Shown: positions 46,425 through 58,169 of the stretch, piece after piece
Layout of the letters: each line of letters starts with the position of its first letter
How positions within the stretch are numbered: the first letter of the stretch is position 1
NCBI GenBank assembly: GCA_023653785.1
Contig: JAMKCH010001633.1
Location: forward strand, 62,001-126,000
Length of the DNA stretch: 64,000 nucleotides
Direction of reading: 5' to 3'
Source: Ophioderma brevispina
Lineage: Eukaryota; Echinodermata; Ophiuroidea; Amphilepidida; Ophiodermatidae
Made by a program: the position numbers and the translations under genes
Notes under the pieces: model-generated
Seen by the model: only the letters and a program-made list of their open reading frames with translations
Databases searched by the model: none
What the model was told of the DNA's origin: nothing

Positions 46425-48590
46425 AACTTGAATGTTCCATTCAATACATGTGAGTGGATGAATGTATAAATACTCAGTCGAGTAACAAGTAATCTTGATC
46501 AATTCGTCTTTAACAGTCCATATTTACTCAAACAGTAGAATTAGGTGCGAAAATTACGGTGACTAAGCCCATCTAAAATTAAATGCCGTTGTTTTTTTCG
46601 ATGTAACCAAACGTAACGTTGAGTTTTATTTTTTATGTTGCAAACGCTGTGTATTAATTTACTTTTTGAGCCATTTGGAATGATTTTGAAATTTAAAGAG
46701 GGCCGGCCGGGTAAGGAGTAAAGGTTGGGCAAGGTTTTTTTCGTCTTCATGATTGAATTTAATATTATTTTGTTTACACTTTTGCAAGTTTCGGACATGC
46801 TATCTTGAAGGACATTTTGGGTACGTAATTACGCGGATTCGGTCATTTTCAGCGCAGATTGGTGGGAAAATACCAATTTATCGGTGCGCGGAAAATGCGG
46901 AATTGCCGCAAATCGCGTTTTCTAAACACTGAATTCCATAAGTACTGACCAGAAAATAAAATATCAAAACACAAATTGTATCTGGAGAATTACAATAATA
47001 CTTGCATCTTGTCATCCTACACGCTTTTCCAAGAAAATTGCCCACACTAGGTTTTTATCTTTGATTTCAATGTGCTTTTGCCAAACCTTTTCATATGAAT
47101 TTCTTATCTCGCTTTTGGATCCTTTAGGTTGTCAACATCTCAATTTTTCAAGAATTTACAACTGACTACACACTTGCAGAAAAAAGTGCGAAAGAGGTTC
47201 TAAACTTTTCCTCTATATGGAACCCTCTAACGAGTTCTTTAACTCTTGTATAGCATCTTTTAGGCCCATGAAAGTCATTTCCGAGTTTATCGTTACTTCT
47301 TTTGCCCTGGTTGATGAGGTGACTTTTTGCAATTTTCATTATTTCATTAGATTTCATTATTGACCTAAAATGTGTGTTGTTTAAAAGCCAAAAAAAACTG
47401 ATACTGAAAGGTACGGCCGCAAAAAAAGCATGGTTTTGCTTCAAAGTTCATCAAAATTGTGTTACAAACAAAAATATATGTTTCCAATTGCTAATACCTG
47501 GTGAAAATGACCGATAGTTTGAAGATAATGCGATGCGAGTGGGTAACGATAAACTCAAAATCGACTTCCATGCGCGATTATGCGTTCTGTTGGGAACATT
47601 GTTAGTTCTCAGATTTTAAGGAAACCCCATTTTTGGGGTTTCACGTCTTGGGGTTCATAGAGGACAAAAAAGTTCTAAGTTGAATTTTTCCTGAGGGTGT
47701 AAAAAAAATTTAAATGCTTGTTTGATGTATGTGCCTGATTTTAAGGTATTGTCGAAAAAGGATAATTCTAAAGTTTATATAAACGCACTCTCTGGGACCA
47801 AATTCGCCCGTAAGATTTTTAATTTTTTAATTTTATAACACGATGGTAGGCAAAAAAAATCCGCTAATTTTTCAATGGAAGAGCATTAATACATTAACAA
47901 TTCTAACAAATTTTTATGTATAAACATTTTTTTTTTTTTTTTTTTTAAAGGAATTTTTAATATAGTTATATCAAAAAAATTGCGAATGAAGGACCCCCCA
48001 CCCCCAAAAAAAAATAAACCGACCTGTGACGAATGTGATGACTGAAGTAATGACCCATATTTTTCTATTGTATCTTGCTGAAGATGAAGGAATTTGGCTG
48101 AAAAACTGAGGCCAAAATGTGATAGTTTTATAAAGCTGACCATTCTACCCCATTTACTAAAGTTAGATGGGGTGAAGTTCCATCATTTTGTCTGATATGG
48201 TGACAAAGCTTTATATCGTTGTTCCACAAGAGTATATGCCAAATGATATTCAGTCAATTTCAACGAATCAGTGCATGAATACAATTATTTAAGATATCAA
48301 GATTATTAATTTCAAACGTTGTTAAACATTCAAAAACTAAATATCACCTGGTCAGATAGCTGCATCAGATCTCTTTTCAATACTCTATTAATCTAAATTT
48401 AACTATTTTAAAAAAAACTAAAAAATTAAAAAAAAAAAAAAAAATAAGACAATTCTTCAATTGTATGGTAGAAATAACGTTGAAGGAAGACTTCATTTTT
48501 TTAAATCGATGATTCTAAAATCTGAAGAACGGAGGGGGAGGGGGGTTAAAAAAAACACATTTACACCAACACAATACCATTATATATGGG
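46425..48590. other. AT-rich stretch with long A/T homopolymers
   Basis: It contains T20 at 47927-47946, an A-run at about 48430-48445, a CCCCCCACCCCC-AAAAAAAAA stretch at about 47994-48013 and a GGAGGGGGAGGGGGG stretch at about 48531-48545. Minus frames of 85-92 codons at 46.5, 47.2 and 47.9 kb show no known motif. Confidence 0.4.
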
Positions 48591-48595
48591 CGGGA

Positions 48596-48868
48596 AAACC
48601 TCATGTGTGCATTTGACCTTTGAGAGCAAAACCTCACATATAGTAAAAAACGGTAACATGACAAAACCCTCATATTGAAACATTTTTGGGAGACACCCAA
48701 AAGCTGAACAATTTCCTGTAATGTCTTGGGACTAAAAGGGTTTCCTTTCTAAATATATTTAGATAATATTTACTCCATATTCTGAAATAAACGCCATATG
48801 ACTTACTATCATATTTTATTGAAATCAACACAAGAGCACGCTGAGACCAAATGCACATGATGAGGTTT
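48596..48868. mobile_element. TIR element of about 270 bp (MITE)
   Basis: AAACCTCATGTGTGCATTTG at the left pairs with CAAATGCACATGATGAGGTT at the right, an inverted repeat of about 20 bp with a small offset. Inside, AAAACCTCACATATAG near 48630 repeats the left-end motif. No coding sequence was found. Confidence 0.6.
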
Positions 48869-48889
48869 AGCACTAGGACCCTTTACATA

Positions 48890-49610
48890 TGTGGTTTTGA
48901 ATTTTTGCAATGCAGTGCAGTGTGCTGCATTGCCATATATCAATCACTTTTGCTTCAACTTGATGCAACCCAAAAGTTTGTTGCCGTACTGGATTGCAGT
49001 CTAGTACTGCATTGCAGTATGCGCAGAGGTGGCAATCCACGGCAAAGCAGTGGAAAGTAGTGAAACGGACCTCAGAAATAAGTGATATGAACATGTCCCT
49101 AAAACTACATTGGAAGAAGCTTGATTGCCATTATAAAAATGAAGAGCATTCCAGCCCCGGAGCTGTCTGCTACGCAGCATTCTTATCCCATCTCATCTGA
49201 CCTCTCCTTGGCACCCCCCTCCAGTCAGGGGCGGATCCAGCCCATGTATGAGCCCAAGAACTTCGATTCCTCTGCCTTAGTTCAAAGGTCTTTCATACAC
49301 CAGTGATAGGTAGCAAATTTACTCCCTCATTTTGAGACTGATTTATCCCAAGAACACACAAGATCAGTGCAGTTAAAGGTGTGTTCCGATCATCTTAAGA
49401 CCCCCTGATTGAAACCGGAAGTAAATAAAACTTTTGTATCCGATGAAAGGGCCATATTTTCTCATTGTCATGACGGAAATATCAGCTTGCAAGTATAATT
49501 TATTTATCCACCAGACCTAACCCAGATCCAAGAACTTACGTTTAATGATTAACCATCATTATTAGCCACAGTGTGAAAAATGTTTGAACAGGCATTATCG
49601 AGTCTAGTCG
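48890..49610. other. Spacer with CAGTGCA/GCATTGC-rich patch
   Basis: From about 48907 to 49020 the motif GCATTGC/GCAATGC recurs five or so times in both orientations (TGCAATGCAGTGCAGTGTGC, CTGCATTGCAGTATGC), giving overlapping small hairpins. Frames covering it are not conserved. GGGGCGGATCCAGC occurs at about 49228. Confidence 0.4.
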
Positions 49611-49615
49611 AAACC

Positions 49616-49725
49616 GCAAGTTTGTTTCCCACGGGTTTACCGTGATGGTCAGTATGTACAAGGTCAAGCTCCTAATATCAAGTAGAGAAAACGATAGACA
49701 AAAATCGAACAGCAACCTTTAATGT
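49616..49725 (+). repeat. Dispersed repeat, copy 1 (partner at 60611-60710)
   Basis: It shares with 60.6 kb, in order, 'AGTTTGTTTCCCACGG' / 'GGTTTGTTTCCCACGG', 'ATATCAAGTAGAGA', 'CGAT' / 'CGCGATTG', and 'AATCGAACA' / 'AATCTGAACA'. The match is about 100 bp in the same orientation. Ends and class are unknown. Confidence 0.5.
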
Positions 49726-49729
49726 ATAT

Positions 49730-50435
49730 ATAAATGTCTTACAATTGGCGACCCAGAATTATAACATCTTAGAGCCACATATAGTGTGAATGGTCAGGTT
49801 GACGCTGGCTTTCAGACTTTCCTCAAAATGAGCATTCATAAACATTGGTAATTGATACTTTCGAAGTAACTTTTCTCAAACTGATGTCGTCTATTGATGC
49901 GAGCACCGATTACATGAGTGCGTCTATGCATGTATAACAACTGAACTGCGTCCTCGGGGGATTAGCATATTGTAGCTTATAGTGACGTATGACGTCATTC
50001 AGTGGCTTCGAAGACACATTTCAAATTGATACTCAGTGATCCAAAAGGATTTGCTGATCTTTTTACTTTGAAAAATTTTAATAAACGGCTTCTCTGCCCA
50101 GACCCTGAAGCAATAGAAACTGATTTTTGCATTATGAGTAAAAATATTGTATTTCGTGTTATTAACTATTTAACGTAGTGACAAAACGACAATTTCAATC
50201 TGTTCATTTTGTTCAAGTTGTCCTTAAGGGGACAAAACAAAAGTGATCTCATTGTGTTCATTTGTTCATCAATCGTATTTGTCTGATCTTTCTAACGACT
50301 GTTTTCTCTTAATCCACCAGTGATGCGCATGTGTGTACTCTTCAAAGGACTTCCACAGCAAAATGAACCCTCTGGGGCTTCCCAATGTTTGAAATTCAAT
50401 CGAATAATGATATCATAAGAATACGTGGTAAAGCT
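49730..50435. other. Spacer, nothing recognised
   Basis: No gene motif or repeat partner was found between the two dispersed repeats. Confidence 0.35.
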
Positions 50436-50439
50436 ATTT

Positions 50440-51055
50440 ACTTTAAATGGGCATTTCGTGATCCACAGCCTCGTCCCCCGATTTTCTTATTATTAAGCTG
50501 CCACCAAGAAATCGTCACCATTTCGCCTAAATATTTGGTGGCTTTCTCGATCTACTTAGACAAGCGTATGCCAACAATTTAATATGTTCGTCCGCCGATT
50601 TGCTAATTATTAGGCTGCCACACCTCTAGCTGGATCATATTTAAGAGCCGCTGTGTTTTGATACGATAAGAAGAATTTAATATGTGTATCAAAACAAATT
50701 ACACAAGTCATCACGACTATGTAATCTAACATTTGGGTTGAGCATCATTTACTCATTTACGAACCTTACCCCTTTAGTATCCCAAATCTTAAATGAGCAT
50801 TTTGTGATCTTAGCACCTTGATTTTTGTTTTTGATTTACTAGATAACTTCAAGAAAATTTTATTTCCAAAATTTCAGTTGATATTGCTGGTGCATTTTGA
50901 TATAAATTTGATGTTATGCGCAAAAAAAATCGGCCAAACTAGAGATCTTTATACACCAGTTATAACATTTCCTGTATTGAGGTGTATGGGATTTCCATTA
51001 CCCAAACATTGTGATTATAGCCTACACTGCGCGCCCCTGTGTTCAGTTTAGTAAA
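50440..51055 (+). repeat. Two copies of the 'GGGCATTTCGTGATCC' repeat family
   Basis: The first copy (from about 50448) reads GGGCATTTCGTGATCCACAG, CCTCGTCCCCC, then TTATTATTAAGCTGCCACC, with GATTTGCTAATTATTAGGCT recurring at about 50598. The second (from about 50790) reads GAGCATTTTGTGATCTTAG and GCACCTTG. Relatives lie at 19.7 kb and, reversed, in the tandem array at 56.6 and 57.0 kb. The family is non-coding here. Confidence 0.5.
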
Positions 51056-51059
51056 TAAA

Positions 51060-52005
51060 CATCCCGGACAGATTTTGCTAACTGCATAATTACCGAAGAG
51101 TCACTTTATTAACATCACCATTGTCCCCTTAACTGCCAAAAGGAACTCTAGTTCACGGTCACTGGCGTCACAGAATGAGTCAAGTTATGAATAAAAGCTC
51201 GTGGGTACCATACGGTGGTTAATTATGTCATCAAGATATTACACGTTCGCAGCAGGAAGGCTGGAAGAGGTCTCAAGAATCCATTGAACCTTCTTACGAG
51301 AAATGTTAGAATGTTAGATGTTGAGGCCATACTTAAGACTGCTATTTAGAGGCCTTTTACGGTAACGTTTTATTAAAAACATTATTGACAGAAGCGCCTC
51401 TGATACCTTGTGTGAATTAATGTTGCATATCACTGAGTATTTGAGTTATTTTTTTTCACTTAATGTATCATATTTTTCTATATGTTTCCACCTTTGTATA
51501 TTTGCAGGTGACAAGGATTTTACATGGGTAAAAACGTTTAACGGGTCTAATTGTTTTTAAAGGTATACCAACTTAATCGCAATGATACATAAAAGTATAG
51601 TTTACCCAATCTACAATATAAACCAATTCAAGATCAGCCTGCGGAATTTTGATGAAACGACTCTCAAATTGTTTGTCTCGTCAGACCACAACAGAAAATA
51701 TATATTTGCTCTACATTCGATATTTCAGTATCTTACTAAGAGGGTAAAGGTAACCTCCATACACCATGTAGACCATTGTAACAGTTTGACCCCTATTGTG
51801 TAAGTAAATCGTCAAATGAGTGCAAGCACTATATTATCCGGTCCTTATATACCACGTGAGCGAAAGCTATAATTAGTCTGCTGGGAATCAAAATACAATT
51901 CCAAATTAATTTGGTTGGTTTAAACTGTTGATCTCAACACAAATATTATATTGCGTACCTGTAATTTTCAGTCGAGATACTTCGGCCTTCTTCAGCAGAG
52001 TGACC
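51060..52005. other. Spacer, nothing recognised
   Basis: A 73-codon frame at 51582-51803 has no recognised domain. There is no repeat partner. Confidence 0.4.
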
Positions 52006-52009
52006 CAAT

Positions 52010-52365
52010 TTAAAGGTGCAACGAGAGATTTTGAGGCACCCAAATATTGTGTTATAATAGTAATTTCAAATAGATTAGACACTCAATAGATTTCTTCCAT
52101 TATATTATGCTACAGAAATGTCTGAAAGAGAGAAAAATACGTGATTTTGATTTGCTTATATTTCAATGTAAAACATAGGCTGAATTTTGTATTTGCTCCT
52201 ATACAAAATTAGAAATTCCACCATTTTTGTACCAAAGAAACATTTCTCAGCTTAATCCTTTCAGATAGGGATATCTTTGATGGAAAGCTTTACATCAGTT
52301 CAAAAATCAGAATTTTCACATTTTTAGGGACACCTGTTATTTGAAATCTCTCGTTGCACCTTTAA
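52010..52365 (+). mobile_element. TTAA-flanked MITE, family 1, copy 2 (perfect ends)
   Basis: TTAA (52010-52013) is followed by AGGTGCAACGAGAGATTT. The right end is AAATCTCTCGTTGCACCT followed by TTAA (52362-52365). The 18-bp TIRs are perfect, with an exact TTAA duplication on both sides. The 348-bp interior is non-coding and matches the element at 26721-27080 in reverse. The intact ends suggest it is younger than that copy. Exact TTAA target sites are the hallmark of piggyBac-type transposition. Confidence 0.9.
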
Positions 52366-52369
52366 GAGC

Positions 52370-54405
52370 ACATGACCTTTTGAACACGTGACACCAAAAT
52401 CGGGTCGTAGACTCTTACCAAAAAGCCATTAGAACTGCTCCGCATCCCCCTTAATGGTGGTATAGATATGTGGATGACCGATGGGTTCCCGTTCAAGTTT
52501 CAACCTTTAAATGCCTTGACATTGCGTCTGTTACCAAAGATCCTAGGAAGGCCACTTGATCTGCAGATTTCAACATTGTGCAAAATCTAGAAGTGCAGCC
52601 GTTCTCCAGAGATTATTATTTTCCTAACAGAATTCATTTGAAATTCAAATTTCCTTCGAAGCCATACTACAAAATCTCAAAAACAATCAGCAACAAGAAT
52701 AATATTATCATGAAAATGAAAAATAAATCTTAGATTATCCTTTATATGAATGTTAATAGATTCGGTAGACGCAATTTGACTTTATGGTTTACACGCGGTG
52801 GAATTAATTATACACATGGTTACGATTGGTTTTGAGGTTTTATGCCAGGTTTTCGAAAGTGCCGCTAAGTTAACATGCCCGAAAGTTGCACCTGAAATAA
52901 AAAGTTTCCTGTTTTCTCGTGTTTATCCTTATTCTCTTTATCTGGTAGTCCATGTGCTTTCAGGAATGATATAACGTTATTTTTGTCACTCACGGGGTTA
53001 TTTGTCATACCTATATGTGTGCTCTGGGTGGAAATAAATCTAGTGTATGGATTTCCTGTGGGGTTAAAAGTCTACCAAACATAAGCTGTGAGTTACGTTT
53101 AATAGTGGTTTTACTGAATGTATAACTGACAGGTTGCAAAATGATTTAATGCAGTTGTCAATCTTACTATACGTTCCTTTCCATGCCCCCACAAAAAATA
53201 CTATTGGGGGTATAGGTATGGTCCAGGGACATAATACCTGAAAATGGTGGAGGGGTGGAAACCCCTTTCGAGAGAGAAGTACCAATATCCCTGTGGGCGT
53301 CCGAATGCCACAAAACTTGATTGGCACAAATAGGTAGCTAGGTCCTACTCTTCTATTGGTAATAAACCACTTATTGCTAAAATAAAATGTCTAATTGAAC
53401 TGCATTGCACAAATATACATTGGAAAGCCTATTAATAAAATTCCTATAGGGGTCATATACCTTGACGCGTGGAAACAATTATCAGGACATCAGGTCAAAA
53501 TCATATAGGTATCTGTGATAATCACTCTAGTGTCAGCGAATTAAGAATAAAACTCTCGCTTGGAAATATGAGCCCCTCCGATCTATCATGCGGAGATCAT
53601 CTTCATACGTCACAAAAATGCGAGCCCAATGAAAAATAATTAAACAACATATCCAAACATGACTTAACTAAAAAATTTAAACAAAATCAGATGAAATCCG
53701 ACTTTGAAAAATCAAATATCGTATCATTTTAGATCTTCATGCCAATTTGTATGGCCATTTTATTTAACCATTTACCAATATTTTAATCACTAAAGAATAT
53801 GCTTGAAAAAATGTGTATCTCCGATCCGCATAATTATTTTGTTCGATCTATCCTCTGCGCTGTTAAGAAGTTGCTATTTTGTGATCATTACATAATAACA
53901 TTATACATGGGTAAAAATAAAGTTTTTTTCCGAGAAGCTGCCTTGCTTATTAAAACTAAACTTTTTCAAATACATATTTTTCAAAAACTGAATAGCCTAC
54001 CTACGTGAAAACTAATATAGAAAGTAAAAACATACAACATACGACGGAAATTTTATGGAACTCAAAATTACAATCATGACACTCATTCCATTTGCACAAT
54101 CATGAACAAAATTCCAAATTTTCACGCCATATATTTTGCATATGAGCCTGCTGATATCGAAAGAAGATATAAATTGAAACTTGGTTGGACTGCTACGTTC
54201 CTCCTAGCATGCATTCGACACAGCAACTTCGCAAAACTTAAAATCACTTCACGAGTATTACAGATCCCTTTCAGCTATGTGATTGTGATAAATATCCCTC
54301 ATCCGACTCAATTACATTAACTAGGTAACGGGATAACACATCATCCACTTGGTGTAAATATGATCAACCGCTGGAGACACGATCATTCAATAACGCTGAA
54401 CTAGC
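52370..54405. other. AT-rich stretch, nothing recognised
   Basis: Frames at 53064-53327 (minus, 87 codons), 53799-54008 and 54102-54320 (plus) carry no motif I know and have no copy in the window. Confidence 0.4.
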
Positions 54406-54410
54406 TAGGT

Positions 54411-54928
54411 ATGGCACGCCCAACGTATCAAATCATGGCGAGTGTTCCCTCGCATGTCGAGTTTCATGTCGCTGTATATCGGTTTACCCCGCTAGATGTC
54501 GAGTTTACAGCGCAGCCTATCCAGTTTGAACTATATGTGCCGAAGTTTCATAAATCATGTCCAGAATAAATTATGTCCAGAATAAATCATGCCGAGTTTT
54601 AAAAAAACTGGACCTGATTTTTTTCAACATTGGCAAACTGGACATAATTTTTTTCTCAAAATGAGCAAACTCACATGATTTTGAAACTCGGCAGGATTTT
54701 TTTCTGGACTTGAGGAAAACTGGACGTGATTTTATGTCAAACTCACCATATAGAGGACAAACTCGATTTATGAGGGCAACTGTGGTCAGATAAGCGCTGT
54801 AAACGCGACTAAACTCTGCACACTCAACATATTGCGAGGAAAACTTCGATACAAAGCGCGTGAAACTCGACATGCGCGTGAAACCTCGGCAACTCCGCGC
54901 ATTATTTGATACATGTTGAGCGTGCCAT
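54411..54928. mobile_element. TIR element of about 518 bp with repetitive interior
   Basis: The left end ATGGCACGCCCAACGTATCA and right end GATACATGTTGAGCGTGCCA are inverted repeats over about 30 bp with few mismatches. GCATGTCGAGTTTCA near the left pairs with TGAAACTCGACATGC near the right, extending the symmetry. The centre has four degenerate repeats of AAACTGGAC-TGATTTTTTT type and two of ATTATGTCCAGAATAAAT type. It is not coding: the 100-codon minus frame at 54571-54873 lies wholly inside and follows the repeats. Confidence 0.8.
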
Positions 54929-54934
54929 CGATGT

Positions 54935-55238
54935 GTTCATTGCATACTCCAAGCCCATGAGCTAAGAAAGGTTATAAGCGCTGTAAGTGACTTTTCCACG
55001 CGCGCGCATTTGAAATCATTACAAGGTTGATCACTCATCAATACTGGTCTTAATGGGGCTTTTAAATTGGTCAAGATTATTGACCAATCAAAAAAAGCTT
55101 ATCAAAAAATACACTGGTGAAAAGAAAACATTTTTGACGTGAACTCTAATAGTAATAGGGCCCTTTCGCGGAGGGCATTCTGATGAATGGAACTTTTGTT
55201 TTCCCTCCAAATCATCCAAGAATGCGAAGAGTACTATT
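54935..55238. other. Spacer, nothing recognised
   Basis: A short GC-rich CACGCGCGCGC stretch is present at about 54998. There is no gene. Confidence 0.35.
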
Positions 55239-55240
55239 AG

Positions 55241-55360
55241 TATCCCCTGTTTTGTTTGTCACGCAATACGGAAAAAATATATATTTTGTTTCCAATATCA
55301 CATGAGGCGATATTTGTTTATATATATTTTTCCGTATTGCATAGAATAAATGGGGGTAAC
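55241..55360. mobile_element. Fold-back element with GCAATACGGAAAAA arms
   Basis: GCAATACGGAAAAA (55263-55276) and TTTTTCCGTATTGC (55327-55340) are perfect reverse complements. The adjacent TATATATTT and outer TATCCCCTGTTTT / AAATGGGGGTAA stretches also pair loosely. The whole unit is about 120 bp and fits a small palindromic MITE. Confidence 0.65.
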
Positions 55361-55364
55361 GAAT

Positions 55365-56470
55365 TTATCATTTAGAAGACATGAATATTTTAAGTAGAAA
55401 GCCTAAATAGATAAGATTTAAAATTGATTTAAATCTGGATTTATCACACCACAGAATCGATCAGAAAGAGTGACAGGCCTAGTAGATCAAGCGTTTCTCT
55501 ATTGAGGCCTACAAAGTACAAATCAACAAGTTGGGACTAACTGCACAGCAAATAAACTCAGTCATCATGGTCCTGCTTGTACAGTTTAGCTGCCATTCCC
55601 AACGCCCAACAAGGCTTCCAGACCAATAGTTATAGGCCACCTACTTACACGATAATGCAGTGGCCCTGCGTTGAATTCTGGCAGTCCCCCCCCCCATGAG
55701 TGTGCCACTGTAGTAGGTTACACTAGAGGGAAGCCCTGCTTTGAAGAGACATCACATAGGTCACTAGTCTTCCAAAACACAAAGGGGAACTTTAAAATGT
55801 TTTTGTACATGAAGAACATGAGAAAAATGTGTAGAAATATTTTGTTTGCGATTGTCAGCTGCAGTCACAACAATGTGTTGAACAAAAAAGGCCATATTGG
55901 ATTGTGCTCTTCAAGCTTTAGAGGGAGCTGGACCAAAACAGTCTCTTCCACAGATGCGCAAGGTCATAACATCTGTAGATTTTAATGCATGTAAAGTATG
56001 GACTTGATTCTTGGTGTAAGCATTACATAATACGGGCTCATATCCAGTGAGTAATGAAACATTACTCTGGTAATACGGAAAAATATTAATTGGGACATTA
56101 ACCAATCAGCATTCACCATTCATGTCTACTAAATGATAAAATATAATGCACCTGATCCACCTGGCTATTTCAGATATTTCTACAGGTGATTCTTTTGTAT
56201 TCTCTGCATGTTTGTTAAATCTATTGACCTTCTGTGAAAGTGCCCTAAACATGACCTTAAAATATAGTTAAAGACACTTATAAATACTGTTTTAAAACGT
56301 TATGAATACTAAAAGAGAGAGACCTAGACCTAAATCTGTACTAGCCCTGTCAATTCTACTTTTACGGTATAATACAAACTGTTGGAGTTTTGCTATTAAA
56401 CATATGTTTACCTGCATACAAGCTCATACTGTGTTTGAAATGAAGTCAAATAATGCAAATAAATCAAGTA
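55365..56470. other. Spacer, nothing recognised
   Basis: It contains a 104-codon plus frame (55671-55985) with no recognised domain, signal or copy. I treat it as chance. Confidence 0.4.
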
Positions 56471-56473
56471 GGA

Positions 56474-57290
56474 ATTAACTTGCGTCCTTGTCTGGGCAGT
56501 ATATGATATTAATAATGCAAGACAATCACACCAGGACTTGTTTTTACGACTAACGAATTTCCATTTCTGCTGTGAAAAGAAGCAGTCTAGTCGAAGAAAA
56601 TATCTGAAAATTCTAAAAATATTTACTTTTTAGGTAATTGGGGCGAGACTCTGGATCACGAAATGCCCTACAAATCCATTTTTTCTTACGCTACGCTGAT
56701 CCTGAATGAGTAAAGTAAGGTATTAAAGGCAAGAATTCATTCCATCCGCCCAGATGTATCCAATGCTAGAAGTTCCAAAATGCCGTCACGACAGTGATAC
56801 AAGTGATCCGTGATACTATATGATTAAAAATAAAACAGCAACACATTATCCATTGTAAACAGGGACTAAAGAAGGAATGAACCTGTCTCACTGTCTTGGC
56901 AGTATTTAATAGTAACAATGCAAGACAATGACACCAGAGCTTGTATTCAGACTAATAGGCTTACATTTCGACTGTCAAAAGAAGCAGTCATGGCAATCAG
57001 TCTAGCCATAGAGAGTTAAACAGAAAGTGTTAACTTTCAGGTGTTTGGGATAAAGCTTTAGCTCATGAAATGTCCCATAAATCAATTGCTTTCTTATGCT
57101 AACCTAATTTTGAATGGTAAATGTAATGTATTAAACGAAAGAATATATTCCTCCCGCCTAGATGTATCCAATGCTAGGCGTTTCCATAATCATGCCGTCA
57201 CTTCAGCAATACAAGGGATCTGTGTTCTATATAAGTCTACGAAAATTCCAATACAGATGATCAAAAATAAAAAGAGTAAATTACATATTC
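56474..57290 (+). repeat. Tandem array of ~400-bp units: units 1 and 2
   Basis: Unit 1 (56474-56842) and unit 2 (56874-57285) share a common order of landmarks: GGCAGTAT, AATGCAAGACAAT, CACCAG, AAAAGAAGCAGTC, the reversed dispersed motif ATCACGAAATGCCC / CTCATGAAATGTCC, TTTCTTA, the CGCCTAGATGTATCCAATGC type and ATGCCGTCAC. The period is about 400 bp. A third, partial unit resumes at 58013 after a LINE insertion. The array may be an expanded MITE-like unit or a small satellite. Confidence 0.75.
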
Positions 57291-57324
57291 TATATATAGT
57301 TCGACCATCCTAAAAGATGATCAC

Positions 57325-58011
57325 CATGACAACACTAAAATGCGACTGAAGTGTGAGTGCGCATGTGACTAAAAAGACCAATTTTGGCACGGAATGACCA
57401 ATGACATACTGGACAGATAACACTGCATGAGGAGTTAGCAGTTGATGTTGTGCTACTGGCAGTTCTAGTTCTGAAATTTCTTTGCTGTCGATTCAACTCT
57501 GCTTGTTGAGTGCGTTTAGCCTCATAGGTAACTGCACCATTGGTAATAGTTGCACGCCATGAGTCACGTTGCTGAGCTTGCATTTCCCAGTTCTCTGGAT
57601 CAACATCAAAGCACTTGGGAGAAGCTTTCAAAGTGTCTTTATATCGTTTCTTTGGAGCACCACGTGAACGTTTCCCAGACTGTAGTTCGCTAAAAAGATC
57701 TGTTTTGGAATACGAGGATCCTCCATTCTTACCATATGACCGGACCATCTGAGTTGATATTTCATCAGCATTGTATGGATACTCATCATGTTGGAGCGAG
57801 TGAGAACTTCTGTGTCTGGAATCTTTTCTTGCCACCTAATCCTGAGAATCTTCCTCAAGCAGTTTAGATGGAAGCGGTTCAGAGACCTGGCATGCCGTTG
57901 TATACAGTCCAAGTTTCGCAGCCATAAATAAAGTTGGCATAACAATGGCTTGATACACTTTGAGCTTGGTGTGTTATGCCATCTCTTTCCCACACCTTGC
58001 CACGAAATAAA
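57325..58011 (-). pseudogene. 3' end of a LINE with C-terminal zinc finger, inserted in the tandem array
   Basis: The minus strand begins near 58011 with KVWERDGI, then YGCETWTVY-like residues, and continues in one frame as RHARSLNRFHLNCLRKILRI, QEKIPDTEVLTRSNMMSIHT and LRWSGHMVRMEDPRIPKQ. It then shifts frame to SGKRSRGAPKKRYKDTLKAS, WRATITNGAVTYEAKRTQQAE and a terminal C2H2-type finger CPVCHWSFRAKIGLFSHMRTH (stop at about 57335). This is the connection region and C-terminus of a common animal endonuclease/reverse-transcriptase LINE. The reverse-transcriptase core is missing (5' truncation). One frameshift separates two otherwise open halves (121 and 166 codons), so it is the least decayed LINE here. 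It splits tandem unit 2 from unit 3, so it inserted after the array formed. Confidence 0.9.
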
Positions 58012-58012
58012 G

Positions 58013-58165
58013 TATCAATTAATGAACCTGGCTCCCTGTCTCGTTAGTATATAATATTAACAATGCAAGGCAATCACGCCAGAGCTTGTAGGCATGACAA
58101 TCAGTCTAGCAAATGAGAGTTATCATAGGTCTTAAAAGTGTTAACATGTGTTAATATGGCGGTAA
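58013..58165 (+). repeat. Tandem array: unit 3, partial
   Basis: The sequence resumes at the start of a unit: AATGAACCTGGCTCCCTGTC, TTAACAATGCAAGGCAATCA, GCCAGAGCTTGTA, ATGACAATCAGTCTAGC and GAGAGTTA, matching unit 2 from about 56876. It then loses similarity. Confidence 0.7.
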
Positions 58166-58169
58166 AAAA

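Noticed and set aside
54571..54873. 100-codon minus-strand frame
   Set aside because: It lies wholly inside a TIR element and is produced by its internal repeats.
55671..55985. 104-codon plus-strand frame
   Set aside because: No domain, targeting signal or second copy; treated as chance.
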